Shown here piece after piece: positions 1 through 12,228 of a stretch of 64,000 nucleotides of DNA. The position numbers were made by a program, and so were the translations under genes. The DNA is from Nocardia cyriacigeorgica (lineage in GTDB: Bacteria; Actinomycetota; Actinomycetes; Mycobacteriales; Mycobacteriaceae), in assembly GCF_005863245.1 (NCBI RefSeq), contig NZ_VBUT01000001.1, positions 1 through 64,000 on the forward strand. The letters are read 5' to 3'. The notes beneath the pieces are model-generated. The model worked only from the letters and a program-made list of their open reading frames with translations, was not told the DNA's origin and ran no database searches. The first letter of the stretch is position 1; every line of letters starts with the position of its first letter.

Positions 1-42
1 AAAATGTCCGACCCCGACACACGGGGGTATGAGGGGCCGGAA

Positions 43-59
43 CCAATAATCATTATTGG
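43..59 (-). repeat. Short hairpin in the rRNA leader
   Basis: CCAATAAT and ATTATTGG form a perfect 8-bp inverted repeat around one base. A second stem (11-15 with 24-28, ACCCC/GGGGT) lies closer to the expected 16S start. These probably fold in the precursor rRNA and may be part of a processing stalk. The AT-rich stem stands out from its GC-rich surroundings. Confidence 0.4.
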
Positions 60-79
60 CACTGACATTCATCGACACA

Positions 80-99
80 CTATTGAGTTCTCAAAGAAC
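80..99 (-). promoter_or_regulatory. rRNA leader antitermination (boxA-like) element
   Basis: The minus strand reads GTTCTTTGAGAACTCAATAG, the conserved block found in leader and spacer RNA of actinobacterial rRNA operons. It contains the boxA-like core TTTGAGAACT. Established role: recruitment of Nus factors for antitermination and pre-rRNA folding. It is assigned from the motif and its position downstream of two promoters. Confidence 0.7.
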
Positions 100-156
100 A
101 CACGCACACACATCCACACCAGAATCTTGCTGGGGCTTCCGTGAGGCAACTTTTAC

Positions 157-185
157 AGCTTAGCTCGGCCGTAGATCCGAAGCAA
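157..185 (-). promoter_or_regulatory. Probable rrn promoter P2
   Basis: On the minus strand TTGCTT (180-185) and TAAGCT (157-162) are separated by exactly 17 bases. They match the -35 and -10 boxes of housekeeping sigma promoters reasonably well. The site is upstream of the leader box and downstream of the stronger P1 candidate. Confidence 0.5.
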
Positions 186-317
186 ATCGGGTACTCGGTC
201 CAGCTAGTGTGATCGTCAGGCGCTCCTCGTACTACCTCGTTTCCCTGGCCTCTCGCTCAGCGTTTCCGCTCAGCTCCTGGGCCCCGGGTCGGTGTCCGTG
301 TCGCTCTGACTCGAATA

Positions 318-346
318 AAGTTACGTTGCTACATTTGCAATGTCAA
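318..346 (-). promoter_or_regulatory. Probable rrn promoter P1
   Basis: On the minus strand a perfect -35 TTGACA (341-346) is followed after 17 bases by TAACTT (318-323). It sits about 80 bases downstream of the murA stop codon. This is where rrn P1 lies in mycobacteria. Transcription would start near 311 and run out of the window to the left. Confidence 0.65.
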
Positions 347-428
347 ATCGCCTGGTCAGAAAGGGTTTTCAGCGCAGTTTCGGCGATGGCTTCCGCGCTT
401 CCCTTGCCCGACTGGCGATCCGGGCCGG

Positions 429-1688
429 TCATTCCGTGACGCCGACCCGCCGCACCTGTCCGCCCAGCGCCTGCAACTGCTCGACGAAGTTCGGATATCC
501 GCGGTCGATGTGGAAGACGTCGTGCACTTCGGTCGTGCCGTCGGCGACCAGACCCGCCAGCACCAGTCCGGCGCCGGCGCGAATGTCGGAGGACCACACC
601 GGCGCGCTCGACAACCGCGGGATGCCGCGGACCACCGCGTGATGACCGTCGGTGCGCGCGTCGGCGCCCAGGCGGATCATCTCCTCCACGAAACGGAATC
701 GCGCTTCGAAGATGTTCTCGGTGATCATCGAGGTGCCGTCGGAGATGGCCGCGAGACCGATCGCCATGGGCTGCAGGTCGGTGGGAAACCCGGGGAACGG
801 CAGGGTCGAGAAGTTCACCGCACGCGGACGTTCGGGTTGCACCACCCGGAAACCGTCGGGTTCGAAGGAGATCCGGGCGCCCGCCGAACGCAGCTTGTCC
901 AGCACCAGCGACAGATGCTTCGGGTTGACGCCGGTGACGCGCACGTCGCCCATGGTCATCGCGGCGGCGATGCCCCAGGTGGCCGCGACGATGCGATCGC
1001 CGATCACCCGGTGTGTGGTGGGCGAGAGCCGCTCGACGCCCTCGATGGTCAGCACCGAGGTGCCCGCGCCGTTGATCCGGGCACCCATCTGCACCAGCAT
1101 GTTGCACAGGTCGACGATGTCGGGTTCGCGCGCGGCGTTGTCGATGACGGTCTCCCCCTCGGCCAGCACCGCGGCCATGAGGATGTTCTCGGTGGCGCCG
1201 ACCGACGGGAAGTCGAGCCGGATCCGCGCACCCTGCAGTTCGTCGGCCCTGGCCACCACGCATCCGTGCTCGATTTCGCTGGTCGCGCCGAGCAGACGCA
1301 GCCCGGCCTGATGCATGTCGAGCGGACGGGAACCGATGGCGTCGCCGCCGGGCAACGCGACGACCGCCCGCTTGCACCTGGCCATCAGCGGCCCGAGCAC
1401 ACAGACCGAGGCACGGAACTGGGTGACCGCAGGGAAGTCGGCGTGGTACTTCGGTTCGGCCGGCGTGTCGATGGTGACGACCGACCCCTCGATCGTCACA
1501 TCGCAGCCGAGGCCGCGCAGCACATCCGCCATCAGCGGGACGTCGAGGATGTCGGGGCAGTTGGTGATGGTTGTGGTGCCCTCGGCCAGCAGGGCAGCGG
1601 CCATCAACTTGAGGACGCTGTTCTTGGCGCCCCCGACCGCGACCTCACCGACGAGCCGATTGCCGCCAGTTACCAGAAAACGTTCCAT
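429..1688 (-). CDS. murA: UDP-N-acetylglucosamine 1-carboxyvinyltransferase
   Basis: The cytoplasmic enzyme transfers enolpyruvate from PEP to UDP-GlcNAc, the first committed step of peptidoglycan synthesis. The 419 residues match the family length. The N-terminal [16 protein letters not shown] and the double-barrel EPSP-synthase fold pattern are clear. The catalytic loop reads [11 protein letters not shown], so residue 116 is Asp instead of the usual Cys. Mycobacterial MurA has the same change, which makes it insensitive to fosfomycin. The ATG start is preceded by a GGAGAGG ribosome-binding site. murA ends about 80 bases before the rrn P1 promoter. Confidence 0.97.
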   Translation of the reverse strand: MERFLVTGGNRLVGEVAVGGAKNSVLKLMAAALLAEGTTTITNCPDILDVPLMADVLRGLGCDVTIEGSVVTIDTPAEPKYHADFPAVTQFRASVCVLGPLMARCKRAVVALPGGDAIGSRPLDMHQAGLRLLGATSEIEHGCVVARADELQGARIRLDFPSVGATENILMAAVLAEGETVIDNAAREPDIVDLCNMLVQMGARINGAGTSVLTIEGVERLSPTTHRVIGDRIVAATWGIAAAMTMGDVRVTGVNPKHLSLVLDKLRSAGARISFEPDGFRVVQPERPRAVNFSTLPFPGFPTDLQPMAIGLAAISDGTSMITENIFEARFRFVEEMIRLGADARTDGHHAVVRGIPRLSSAPVWSSDIRAGAGLVLAGLVADGTTEVHDVFHIDRGYPNFVEQLQALGGQVRRVGVTE

Positions 1689-1773
1689 GCCGCCTCTCCG
1701 CGTCTTCGGCGCACCACTGAGTGCAAGGATAATGCTCTACCGGCTCCCGGCGATCGGCCACCGAGACACTGAA

Positions 1774-2367
1774 CTAGTCGTCGCGGCCCGCGGACTCGGC
1801 GCCCCCACCGGGCTGCCACAGCACATCACCACCGGGATTGGCCACCCGACCGAGGATGAACAACAGGTCCGACAGCCGATTCAGGTACCGAGCGGGCAGC
1901 GTACCGGTGTCTTCGGGGTGCGCTTCGACCGCCGCCCAGGCCGAACGCTCGGCGCGCCGGACCACGGTGCGGGCCACATGCAGATGGGCGGCCAACGGAG
2001 TGCCGCCCGGGAGGATGAACGAGTTGAGCGGGGCGAGCCCTTCGTTGAACTCATCGCACCAGGATTCGAGCCGGTCGATATAGGGCTGGGTGATGCGCAG
2101 CGGCGGATACTTCGGCGCCTCGACGATCGGCGTCGACAGGTCCGCGCCCGCGTCGAACAGATCGTTCTGCACCTGGCGCAGCACCTCCCGGATCCGCGGG
2201 GACGGACCACCCACCGCGAGGGCGACGCCGATCGCCGCGTTGGCCTCATCGCAGTCGGCGTAGGCGATCAAACGCGGATCGGTTTTGGCCACGCGGGAGA
2301 AATCGCTCAGCCCGGTGGTCCCGTCGTCCCCGGTCCGGGTATAGATCCGGGTCAGATGCACACTCAC
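1774..2367 (-). CDS. Cob(I)yrinic acid a,c-diamide adenosyltransferase (PduO type)
   Basis: Predicted ATP:corrinoid adenosyltransferase that makes adenosylcobalamin in the cytoplasm. The N-terminal YTRTGDDGTTGL is the ATP-binding signature of the PduO/MMAB family. The middle segment RTVVRRAER and the C-terminal LNRLSDLLFILGR are also family hallmarks. At 197 residues it is family-sized. The start is GTG with an AGGTGG ribosome-binding site. It lies between the DUF2550 gene and murA on the same strand. The mycobacterial homologue has the same genomic place. A B12-dependent mutase elsewhere in the genome is the likely user. Confidence 0.92.
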   Translation of the reverse strand: MSVHLTRIYTRTGDDGTTGLSDFSRVAKTDPRLIAYADCDEANAAIGVALAVGGPSPRIREVLRQVQNDLFDAGADLSTPIVEAPKYPPLRITQPYIDRLESWCDEFNEGLAPLNSFILPGGTPLAAHLHVARTVVRRAERSAWAAVEAHPEDTGTLPARYLNRLSDLLFILGRVANPGGDVLWQPGGGAESAGRDD

Positions 2368-2410
2368 ACGACCACCTTAAACGCTGCCGCGCCGAGGTCG
2401 GCGGTCGCTG

Positions 2411-2833
2411 TCAGTGCCCGCGCATCCGGCGCGCGCGATCGGAGGGCCGCGACTCCACCCATGACAAAAAGGCAGCCAGCGAGCCGCGATCCAACGCCAA
2501 CTCGAAGCTGCCTTGTGCATCCGATACCGCGATCACCGCGATCTCGTCGGTCATGATGTCGTATTCGTCGCCACGCGGGCCGCGCCGCTCCCCGACCTCG
2601 ATACCGCGGCGGTGGATCACCGAATCCGGACCGAGTTTGAGACTGGACAGCTTGAAGAAAACGAGCCGGTCCTCGTCATACCGGATCAGTCCGTGCCGCC
2701 AGCGTTCCCCGCCGCGGGCCGGCAGCACCCGCAGAATCGCGGCCGTGCCGCCGCGGCGCAACATCACCAGCCGATAGGTGGAGGCCAGGGCGAGGGCGAC
2801 CAGCAGGCATACCAGAATGATCAGCAGAACCAT
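2411..2833 (-). CDS. DUF2550 family membrane-anchored protein
   Basis: The protein has 140 residues. One N-terminal membrane helix (about residues 1-20, MVLLIILVCLLVALALAS) is followed by a soluble beta-rich domain with RGGERWRHGLIRY and a C-terminal segment ending in charged residues. This matches DUF2550, a family found downstream of atpC in Mycobacteriales; its function is unknown. I place the start at the ATG directly before the membrane helix. A longer reading frame to 2908 adds only a basic, low-complexity stretch. It is probably cotranscribed with, or just downstream of, the ATP synthase operon, from which it is separated by a hairpin. Confidence 0.8.
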   Translation of the reverse strand: MVLLIILVCLLVALALASTYRLVMLRRGGTAAILRVLPARGGERWRHGLIRYDEDRLVFFKLSSLKLGPDSVIHRRGIEVGERRGPRGDEYDIMTDEIAVIAVSDAQGSFELALDRGSLAAFLSWVESRPSDRARRMRGH

Positions 2834-2999
2834 CCCGGTGTGCAATGCCGTCCATCCCTTCGTTCGCCGAATCGATCGAATCCCACCCCGTCGACCGAAC
2901 CCGGTCATTCAATCACGGACTCGAGTTTACAAATGGGGCGGGCTTGTCGGCGAACATACCGGGAGCGCCACCCGCTCGGCGATCGCGGCGACCGAAACA

Positions 3000-3033
3000 A
3001 CACTGCCGGCGGCGAGATCGCCACCGGCAGTGT
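3000..3033 (-). terminator. Terminator of the ATP synthase operon
   Basis: A 10-bp perfect stem (ACACTGCCGG, 3000-3009, with 3024-3033) carries an inner 5-bp stem GGCGA/TCGCC. It sits 47 bases after the atpC stop. On the minus strand it is followed by TTGTTTC. It is a convincing intrinsic or Rho-assisted terminator for the atp operon. Confidence 0.65.
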
Positions 3034-3079
3034 CATATTCGATTATGTTGTGCCGCTTGGACGCTCGAAGCGTCCGGGC

Positions 3080-3457
3080 TCAGGCGTGCGCGTTCTGCTC
3101 GACCGCGCGCACCCGGCCCTGCGCCACCCGCTTGTCTTCCTCGGAGGCCGTACCTTCGGCGAGCACCCGGCGGGCCGCCTCGATATCGACCTCGCCGGCG
3201 AACTCGGCGGACTCGGCCAGCACGCGCACCGAGTCGCCGGTGACCGAGAAGAACCCGCCGTGCACCGCCGCGACGATGCGCTGACCGTCGGTATCGACGA
3301 TGGTCACCGTGCCGCCTTCGACCAGCTGGCCGAGCAGCGGCTCATGGCCTGCCATGATGCCGATCTGGCCTTCGGTGGTCTGCGCGCTGACGAACGACGC
3401 CCGGCCGGACCAGAGCAGCCGTTCGACGGCGACGAGATCAACTGACATATCGGCCAT
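3080..3457 (-). CDS. atpC: F1Fo ATP synthase subunit epsilon
   Basis: Central-stalk subunit that couples c-ring rotation to F1. The 125 residues cover the N-terminal beta-sandwich ([13 protein letters not shown], then [13 protein letters not shown] and [21 protein letters not shown]) and only a short C-terminal helical segment, as in other actinobacteria. The start could be either the ATG at 3457 or the one at 3448 (MSVDL). It follows atpD by six bases and ends the operon before a hairpin terminator. Confidence 0.95.
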   Translation of the reverse strand: MADMSVDLVAVERLLWSGRASFVSAQTTEGQIGIMAGHEPLLGQLVEGGTVTIVDTDGQRIVAAVHGGFFSVTGDSVRVLAESAEFAGEVDIEAARRVLAEGTASEEDKRVAQGRVRAVEQNAHA

Positions 3458-3463
3458 CGGTGA

Positions 3464-5909
<2,446 letters not shown>

Positions 5910-5970
5910 GGTTCACACTCCCCTCACTCGCCAGAAGAAGACTCGAATAACGCATTGGTCGTCGCCCGAC

Positions 5971-7611
5971 TTACTTCTCGACGTGCTTGCGCGTGACCGA
6001 CAGCGACTCGACCTCTTCGTGGTCCAGTTCGCCGGCAGCGGCCTCGTTCACCACACGGCTGCCGTCGGAGGCGAGGAAGCCCTGCTTGAACTTGTCGGTG
6101 GCCGCCTTGATCTGGTCGGCCGCCTCACCGTCGAGCGGCTTCGCGCCACCCTGCAGCGCGTCGAAGGCCTCGGGCACGGTGCGGTGCAGGTCCTCGAGCA
6201 GTTCGCTGTTGAAGCGACGGATGTCGGCGACCGGAACCGAGTCGTAGTAACCGGCGTCGACCAGGTAGATCGAGACGATCTGGTCCTCGACGGCGACCGG
6301 GGAGTACTGGTCCTGCTTGAGCAGCTCGACCCAGCGGGCACCGCGCTCGAGCTGGGCCAGCGACGCGGCGTCCAGGTCGGAGGCGAAGGCGGAGAACGCC
6401 TCCAGCTCGCGGTACTGGGCCATTTCCAGACGCAGCGAACCGGCGACCTTCTTCATGGCCTTGGTCTGGGCGGCGCCACCGACACGGGAGACCGAGGTAC
6501 CGACGTTGATCGCCGGGCGGACACCCTTGTTGAACAGGTCGGACTCGAGGAAGACCTGGCCGTCGGTGATGGAGATGACGTTGGTCGGGATGAACGCCGA
6601 GACGTCGTTGGCCTTGGTCTCGATGATCGGCAGACCGGTCATCGAGCCCGCGCCCATCTCGTCGGACAGCTTGGCGCAACGCTCCAGCAGACGCGAGTGC
6701 AGGTAGAAGACGTCACCGGGGTACGCCTCGCGGCCCGGCGGACGACGCAGCAGCAGCGAGATGGCGCGGTAGGCCTCGGCCTGCTTGGTCAGGTCGTCGA
6801 ACACGATCAGGACGTGCTTGCCCTGGTACATCCAGTGCTGGCCGATGGCCGAACCGGTGTAGGGGGCCAGCCACTTGAAGCCGGCGGAGTCGGAGGCCGG
6901 GGCCGCGACGATGGTGGTGTACTCCATCGCGCCGTGCTCCTCCAGCGCGGCCTTCACGCCGGCGATGGTGGAACCCTTCTGGCCGATGGCGACGTAGATG
7001 CAGCGCATCTGCTTCTTGGGGTCGCCGGACTCCCAGTTGGCCTTCTGGTTCAGGATCGCGTCGATGCAGACCGCGGTCTTACCGGTCTTGCGGTCACCGA
7101 TGACCAGCTGACGCTGGCCACGGCCGATCGCGGTCAGGGCGTCGATGGCGGTGATGCCGGTGGCCATCGGCTCCTCGACCGGCTGGCGCTCCAGCACGGT
7201 CGCGGCCTGCAGCTCCAGCACACGGCGGTCTTCGGCCTCGATCTCACCGAGGCCGTCGATCGGCTGACCGAGCGGGTTGACCACGCGGCCGAGGAACTTG
7301 TCGCCGACCGGGACCGAGAGCACGTCGCCGGTGCGACGGACCTGCTGGCCCTCTTCGATCTCGGCGAACTCGCCGAGGATGACCGCACCGATCTCGCGGT
7401 CCTCGAGGTTCAGCGCCACGCCGAGCACGCCGCCCGGGAACTCGAGCAGCTCGTTGGCCATCGCCGAGGGCAGGCCGGAGACGTGCGCGATGCCGTCACT
7501 GGTATCGGTGACCACACCGACTTCTTCGATGGAGGTCTCGGGGGTGTAGCTCTGGGTGTAGCTCTCGATCGCGCTACGGATCTCGTCGGAGGAGATCGTC
7601 AGCTCCGCCAT
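5971..7611 (-). CDS. atpA: F1Fo ATP synthase subunit alpha
   Basis: Non-catalytic nucleotide-binding subunit of F1. Walker A is [14 protein letters not shown] and Walker B is [11 protein letters not shown]. At 546 residues it is about 30 longer than E. coli alpha. The extra residues form a charged C-terminal tail (from about residue 515, with [20 protein letters not shown] at the end). Mycobacterial alpha has a comparable tail, linked to suppression of ATP hydrolysis. Whether this one acts the same way is inference. Confidence 0.98.
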   Translation of the reverse strand: MAELTISSDEIRSAIESYTQSYTPETSIEEVGVVTDTSDGIAHVSGLPSAMANELLEFPGGVLGVALNLEDREIGAVILGEFAEIEEGQQVRRTGDVLSVPVGDKFLGRVVNPLGQPIDGLGEIEAEDRRVLELQAATVLERQPVEEPMATGITAIDALTAIGRGQRQLVIGDRKTGKTAVCIDAILNQKANWESGDPKKQMRCIYVAIGQKGSTIAGVKAALEEHGAMEYTTIVAAPASDSAGFKWLAPYTGSAIGQHWMYQGKHVLIVFDDLTKQAEAYRAISLLLRRPPGREAYPGDVFYLHSRLLERCAKLSDEMGAGSMTGLPIIETKANDVSAFIPTNVISITDGQVFLESDLFNKGVRPAINVGTSVSRVGGAAQTKAMKKVAGSLRLEMAQYRELEAFSAFASDLDAASLAQLERGARWVELLKQDQYSPVAVEDQIVSIYLVDAGYYDSVPVADIRRFNSELLEDLHRTVPEAFDALQGGAKPLDGEAADQIKAATDKFKQGFLASDGSRVVNEAAAGELDHEEVESLSVTRKHVEK

Positions 7612-7690
7612 GTTCTTCCTGCTCTCGCTGTGTATGGTCTCGAATGTCGGGGTTATGTGGCGACTGTGTCTGATGGCCAGCGGAGCTGGG

Positions 7691-8509
7691 CTACGCCAGT
7701 TCGCGGCGCAGCCGCTCCAGCCGGCCCACGGCGCTGCCGTCGATCACGTCGTCACCGACGCGCACGACGAGCCCGCTCAGCAGACTCGCGTCGACCTGCA
7801 CGTGCACCGTGACCGGCTTGCCGTAGATGCGCTGCAGGGAGGCGGCGAGCCGCTCCTTCTGCGGCGCAGTCAGGGCGATCGCGGCCCGCACGTGCGCGAC
7901 GATCTGGTCGCGTCGCGAGGCTGCCAGGTCGGACAGCTCGTCGAAGGCGACGCCGAGGCCGGTCTTCTGCCTGGTCACCGCCTGCTCGGCGAGCGTGACG
8001 GTGATGGGCTCGGCCTTGCCGGTCAGCAGGCGGGTGATCAGTTCACGCCGCGCCGATTCCGGCTTCGCGCGATCCGACAGAGCCTGCTCCAGGTCGGGGT
8101 TGTCGGCGATGATCCGGCCGAGCCGGAACAGCTCGTCCTCGACCGCGTCGAGCCGGCCGCTGTCGGCGGCCGACTCCAGCAGCGCCTCCTGGCCGAGCAA
8201 CTCCAGGGTGTCGACCAGGTCGGCGGTGCGGGACCAGTCCTGGGCCACCGCGGTGGTCAGCACCGCTTGGGTGGCGACGCTGACCTTTCCGCCGAAGACC
8301 CGCTCGCTCAGTTCGGCGCGAGCCGAACCGGGCACCGACACGTCCGCGAGCGCAACACGCAGCGAACGCTGGTCGTCCAGCACGGCGACGACGGCGAACA
8401 GTTCCGAACCCGTCGTCGCGGCAACACTGTCGCTTCCGGTCAGAGCGGCCCGAAGCGCTTCCCGCGAACGGGAGCTGGCCTCGCGGCTCGCTGCGTACAT
8501 GCTTCTCAC
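7691..8509 (-). CDS. atpH: F1Fo ATP synthase subunit delta (long actinobacterial form)
   Basis: Peripheral-stalk subunit joining F1 to subunit b. It has 272 residues, against about 180 in E. coli. The extra length includes an internal repeat: a segment near residue 75 ([17 protein letters not shown]) resembles one near residue 150 ([17 protein letters not shown]). Unlike Mycobacterium there is no fused b-like N-terminus. The C-terminal [20 protein letters not shown] is the classic delta signature. Confidence 0.94.
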   Translation of the reverse strand: MRSMYAASREASSRSREALRAALTGSDSVAATTGSELFAVVAVLDDQRSLRVALADVSVPGSARAELSERVFGGKVSVATQAVLTTAVAQDWSRTADLVDTLELLGQEALLESAADSGRLDAVEDELFRLGRIIADNPDLEQALSDRAKPESARRELITRLLTGKAEPITVTLAEQAVTRQKTGLGVAFDELSDLAASRRDQIVAHVRAAIALTAPQKERLAASLQRIYGKPVTVHVQVDASLLSGLVVRVGDDVIDGSAVGRLERLRRELA

Positions 8510-8519
8510 TTTCGCGTCG

Positions 8520-9080
8520 CTACCTTCCGACCCCGATGCCGGCGTCGGTGTCGTCGAGTTCGCTGAGGAACTTCTCGATCGACGCCGCCTGCTTGGCCTC
8601 GTCCGAGACCGACTGCCCGATGACCTTCTCGGCCAGGTCGACCGCGGTACGGCCGACCTCGGAACGCAGTTCGGTCAGGATCTGCTGGCGCTGGGCTTCC
8701 AGCTGGGCGTGGCCTGCGGCCACGATCCGGTCGCTCTCGGCCTGGGCCTCCGTGCGCATCTGCGCGAGGATCTGCTGGCCCTGGGTGCGCGCGTCCTCAC
8801 GGATGCGTGCGGCCTCGAGGCGGGCGTCGGCCAGCTGCTGCTGGTACTGCTGCAGCGTCTGCTGAGCCTCTTCCTGCGCGGCCTCGGCCTTGGCGATACC
8901 GCCTTCGATCTTGTCGGTGCGCTCTTCGAGCACCTTCGTCAGACGCGGCACGACGTACTTGTAGAACAGTACGGCGATGACCGCGACGCAGACGATCGAC
9001 CAGACGATGTCGTACGTTTCGGGGATGAGAGGATTCACATCCTCTCCGCCCTCCGCTGCGAGTACAGAAATCGTGTACAT
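8520..9080 (-). CDS. atpF: F1Fo ATP synthase subunit b
   Basis: Peripheral-stalk subunit, 186 residues. One membrane helix (about residues 20-42, [23 protein letters not shown]) is followed by a long charged coiled coil rich in Ala, Glu and Gln. The C-terminus contacts delta. It lies 5 bases after atpE and 10 bases before atpH. It is the only b-type gene in the operon; the Mycobacterium arrangement with a second, delta-fused b domain is absent. Confidence 0.96.
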   Translation of the reverse strand: MYTISVLAAEGGEDVNPLIPETYDIVWSIVCVAVIAVLFYKYVVPRLTKVLEERTDKIEGGIAKAEAAQEEAQQTLQQYQQQLADARLEAARIREDARTQGQQILAQMRTEAQAESDRIVAAGHAQLEAQRQQILTELRSEVGRTAVDLAEKVIGQSVSDEAKQAASIEKFLSELDDTDAGIGVGR

Positions 9081-9085
9081 CGGAA

Positions 9086-9355
<270 letters not shown>

Positions 9356-9407
9356 TCACCCGCCGGTCGGCGTGGTGTAGCAGGTCTCCAGTGATTTGTT
9401 GGTGCGG

Positions 9408-10256
9408 TCAGTGAGAATCTGCGTGTTCGGCCAGGCCGATGTACACGGCGGTCAGCAGTGCAAACACGTAGGCCTGCAGGAAGATGACCAACATCTCGAA
9501 CATCGTGAACCCGATTCCCGCCAGCAGCGAGAACGGCGAGAACACCTTCATCCAGTTGGCGGCGTCGAACAGGAAGAACCAGGTGGAGCTGAAGAACAGC
9601 ACCAGCATGATGTGACCGGCCAGCATGTTGGCCATGAGTCGGACGGTCAGCGTGAACGGACGCAGGATGAAGGTCGAGACGAATTCGATCGGAATCAGCA
9701 GTACGTGCAGCGCGGGCGGCACGTTCGGCACCACGATGCTGCTACGCATGTACTTGAAGAAGCCGTACTTCTTGATACCGACGTAGTTGAACGCGATGTA
9801 GGCGATGACGGCCAGCACCAGCGGCATACCGATCCGCGCGTTCGAGGAGATATTCAAGAACGGGATGATGCTGGAGAAATTCAGGAAAAGAACCGTGAAG
9901 AAGATCGTCGCGATCAGCGGGAAATACTTGCGCCCGGTTTCCTTGCCGAGGACCTCTTCGCAGATCTGCTCTTTGACGAAGACCAGGCCGATCTCGGCGA
10001 CGTTCTGCAGCCCGCGCGGAACGATGCGGGGCGAACGGAAGGCCAGCATCATGAGGCCGATCAGGACCGCCGACATCAGGATGCGAATGAGCATCAAGCG
10101 ATCGAGTTCGAACGGCGTTCCCTCGAACAGCACCGCCGGAGGGAAAAAGTCGGTTAGCGATGGCGCGTGAAATTCCGCGGCCAAAGTGGTGACGCTCAGC
10201 GTTCTCTCCCGTGTTCGGGCCGCGGGTTCGGTCGTTCCCGCGGTTCGATCGGACAT
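9408..10256 (-). CDS. atpB: F1Fo ATP synthase subunit a
   Basis: Membrane stator subunit forming the proton half-channels, 282 residues with five to six membrane helices. The essential Arg lies in FTLTVRLMANMLAGH. Most homologues begin near TLAAEFHAPSLTDFF, so the first 20 or so residues may be an over-extension. The only ATG is at 10256, and near the conserved start only TTG or CTG codons exist. It is the first structural gene of the operon, 238 bases after the AtpI-like gene. Confidence 0.95.
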   Translation of the reverse strand: MSDRTAGTTEPAARTRERTLSVTTLAAEFHAPSLTDFFPPAVLFEGTPFELDRLMLIRILMSAVLIGLMMLAFRSPRIVPRGLQNVAEIGLVFVKEQICEEVLGKETGRKYFPLIATIFFTVLFLNFSSIIPFLNISSNARIGMPLVLAVIAYIAFNYVGIKKYGFFKYMRSSIVVPNVPPALHVLLIPIEFVSTFILRPFTLTVRLMANMLAGHIMLVLFFSSTWFFLFDAANWMKVFSPFSLLAGIGFTMFEMLVIFLQAYVFALLTAVYIGLAEHADSH

Positions 10257-10494
10257 TGACGATCAAAGTGGGTCGACTCAGGTCGGCTCGAAGTTCGTCA
10301 GCAGCTGCGCGGCATTCCCGCTCGGGCGTCTGTACGTGTGTCGGCGACATCGTCGACATGCAGAACCGGAACGGAGCCCGGCACGGCAGTAGCATAGCGG
10401 CACCTGGCGGGATCGTGGTGATCCCCCCGATGGTCGCTTGCTTACCAAGACTTTACCAAGTTATCTACGACAGCGTGTAGGTGGGTGCGATTTG

Positions 10495-10959
10495 TTACCG
10501 ATCGGTACCTGGACCGGCCTCGCGCTCGGGCACCGTCACGTACGGAACCTTCTGTCGCAGAACGCCGTACGTCTCCGCGCCGAGCACGATGACCAGCGCT
10601 CCGATGACGGTGAGGAACAGCGCGACGCGGTCGTAGAAATCGAATTGATTCAAGATCGCGATAACCACCATGGCCACCAGCAGCTTGCCCGCCCAGCTGA
10701 CCAGCATCACCAATCCGGCCGTGGTCGGCGGCAGTTTCGCGCCGAAGAGCACCACCGCGGCGGTGGTCAGGATGAAGCCACCACCGATGGCCGCGCCGAG
10801 CAGCGCACCCCACACGCCGGAGACGCCGGAGACCGCACCCGCGATCGCCACCGCGAGCACGGTGAGCACCACCAGCCCGACCAGGCCGTAGCGCAGCGCG
10901 GCGCGCAGCGGAGCGTCGGGGCCTGGGTCTGTGTACGGTGTCGAACTCACGAGCCGCAC
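10495..10959 (-). CDS. AtpI-like membrane protein
   Basis: This protein of 154 residues has four predicted membrane helices (LRYGLVGLVVLTVLAVAIAG; SGVWGALLGAAIGGGFILTT; LVMLVSWAGKLLVAMVVIAIL; and RVALFLTVIGALVIVLGAE). Its position between wecA and atpB and its topology match the ATP synthase protein I equivalent of actinobacteria (Rv1303-like). AtpI-type proteins assist c-ring assembly or Mg2+ handling in other bacteria; the role here is inferred. GTG starts are possible at 10959 and 10950. Confidence 0.75.
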   Translation of the reverse strand: MRLVSSTPYTDPGPDAPLRAALRYGLVGLVVLTVLAVAIAGAVSGVSGVWGALLGAAIGGGFILTTAAVVLFGAKLPPTTAGLVMLVSWAGKLLVAMVVIAILNQFDFYDRVALFLTVIGALVIVLGAETYGVLRQKVPYVTVPEREAGPGTDR

Positions 10960-10992
10960 TCTACCCGTGCCGATTGTCCTGCGCCGATGCGC

Positions 10993-12192
10993 TCATCCGG
11001 CGGGCTCGGTCGGCTCACCCGGATGCTCGGTGTGTTCGGCGGCGGCCGCGCGTTCCCGGCGCAATCCCGGAACCGCCGTCGCGACCAGGGCGAAGACCAA
11101 TCCGCCCGCCATCAGCAGCACCACGACGCGCCGGTCCATCAGTGAGGTGCCGACGGCCCCGAAGGCCAGCACACCGACCCACAAATAGATGAGCAGCACC
11201 ACACGCCGCTGCGAGTGGCCGATCTGCAGCAGCCGGTGATGCAGGTGCATCTTGTCGGGCGTGGAGAAGCTGACCCCGGCCCGCACCCGGCGCACGATGG
11301 CCAGCAGCAGATCGAGCACCGGGATGAACATCACCGCGCCGACCAGCAGCAGCGGTGAGAGCAGACCGACGATGTCGCGCGGGCCGTAGCCCGTCAGCGG
11401 GATGCGCCCGGACGCACTGGTCGACACCGCGGCCAGCACCAATCCGATCAGCATCGAGCCGGAATCGCCCATGAAGATCCGGGCCGGCGAGAAGTTGTGC
11501 GGGAGAAAGCCGAGGCAGGCGCCGGCCAGCGCGGCGGCCAGCAGCGCGGGCGGGTAGGTGTCGACCGAGCCGCCCTGTTCGGTGAGCAGCCCCACCGAGA
11601 ACGCGAATACCGCGATCGAGGAGATCAGGCCGAGGCCGGCGGCCAGGCCGTCCAGGCCGTCGACGAAGTTCATCGCGTTGATCAGCGTCACCGCGACCGC
11701 GACCGTCACCAGCGCGCTCTGCAACCCGTCCAGCACCACGGTCTCGTTGTTGAACGGGTTGTAGATGACGTACCAGCTCAGCCCCATCACCGCCATCACC
11801 CCCGCGGCGGTGACCTGACCGGCGAATTTGGTGAGCGCGTCCAGGCCCCAGCGGTCGTCGACGATGCCGACCGCGACGATGATCGTCGCCGCGACCAGCA
11901 CCGCGGCGATATCGGGCCGGTAGTCGAAGCCGCGGCGCAGCGCGGGCAGCTGGTGGGCGAACAGCACCGCGGCGACCACGCCCAGATACATGCCGACCCC
12001 GCCCATCCGCGGGATCGGCTTGACGTGCACATCACGTTCGCGCGGCACCGCGACGGCGCCGAAACCGATGGCGAGCACCCGGATCCCGCCGGTGGCGAGA
12101 AAGGTCACCACCGTGGACACCAGCAGCACGAGCAGCAGCTCGCGCAGCGGGACGACGGCACCGGAACTTCCCAATGCGTGCACCGCGATCAC
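10993..12192 (-). CDS. wecA: Decaprenyl-phosphate GlcNAc-1-phosphate transferase (WecA/Rfe type)
   Basis: Integral membrane enzyme of the MraY/WecA family, 399 residues with about ten to eleven helices. Conserved motifs are VPRERDVHVKPIPRMGG, NAMNFVDGLDGLAAG (the Asp-rich catalytic loop), FMGDSGSMLIG and the histidine loop DKMHLHHRLLQIGHS. It transfers GlcNAc-1-phosphate to decaprenyl phosphate, starting the linker between arabinogalactan and peptidoglycan in Mycobacteriales. The start is GTG. The gene precedes atpI as in M. tuberculosis. Confidence 0.93.
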   Translation of the reverse strand: MIAVHALGSSGAVVPLRELLLVLLVSTVVTFLATGGIRVLAIGFGAVAVPRERDVHVKPIPRMGGVGMYLGVVAAVLFAHQLPALRRGFDYRPDIAAVLVAATIIVAVGIVDDRWGLDALTKFAGQVTAAGVMAVMGLSWYVIYNPFNNETVVLDGLQSALVTVAVAVTLINAMNFVDGLDGLAAGLGLISSIAVFAFSVGLLTEQGGSVDTYPPALLAAALAGACLGFLPHNFSPARIFMGDSGSMLIGLVLAAVSTSASGRIPLTGYGPRDIVGLLSPLLLVGAVMFIPVLDLLLAIVRRVRAGVSFSTPDKMHLHHRLLQIGHSQRRVVLLIYLWVGVLAFGAVGTSLMDRRVVVLLMAGGLVFALVATAVPGLRRERAAAAEHTEHPGEPTEPAG

Positions 12193-12228
12193 TCGCGATA
12201 CCGCCCGCTCATCCGATCGGCCATTCGG

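Larger units (their letters stand above)
1..310 (-). other. rRNA operon leader region (16S gene lies beyond base 1)
   Basis: There is no protein gene here. Reading on the minus strand, two sigma70-like promoters are followed by an actinobacterial rRNA-leader box (80-99) and small hairpins (43-59 and 11-28), with no ribosome-binding site. In mycobacteria and relatives an rrn operon starts just downstream of murA in the same direction, which is the arrangement here. The inference is that the 16S rRNA gene starts just left of the window. The 16S sequence itself is not visible. Confidence 0.75.

Noticed and set aside
8509..8520. A Mycobacterium-type fused b-delta subunit
   Set aside because: atpF and atpH are separated by an 10-base gap with separate starts and stops; delta has no b-like membrane helix.
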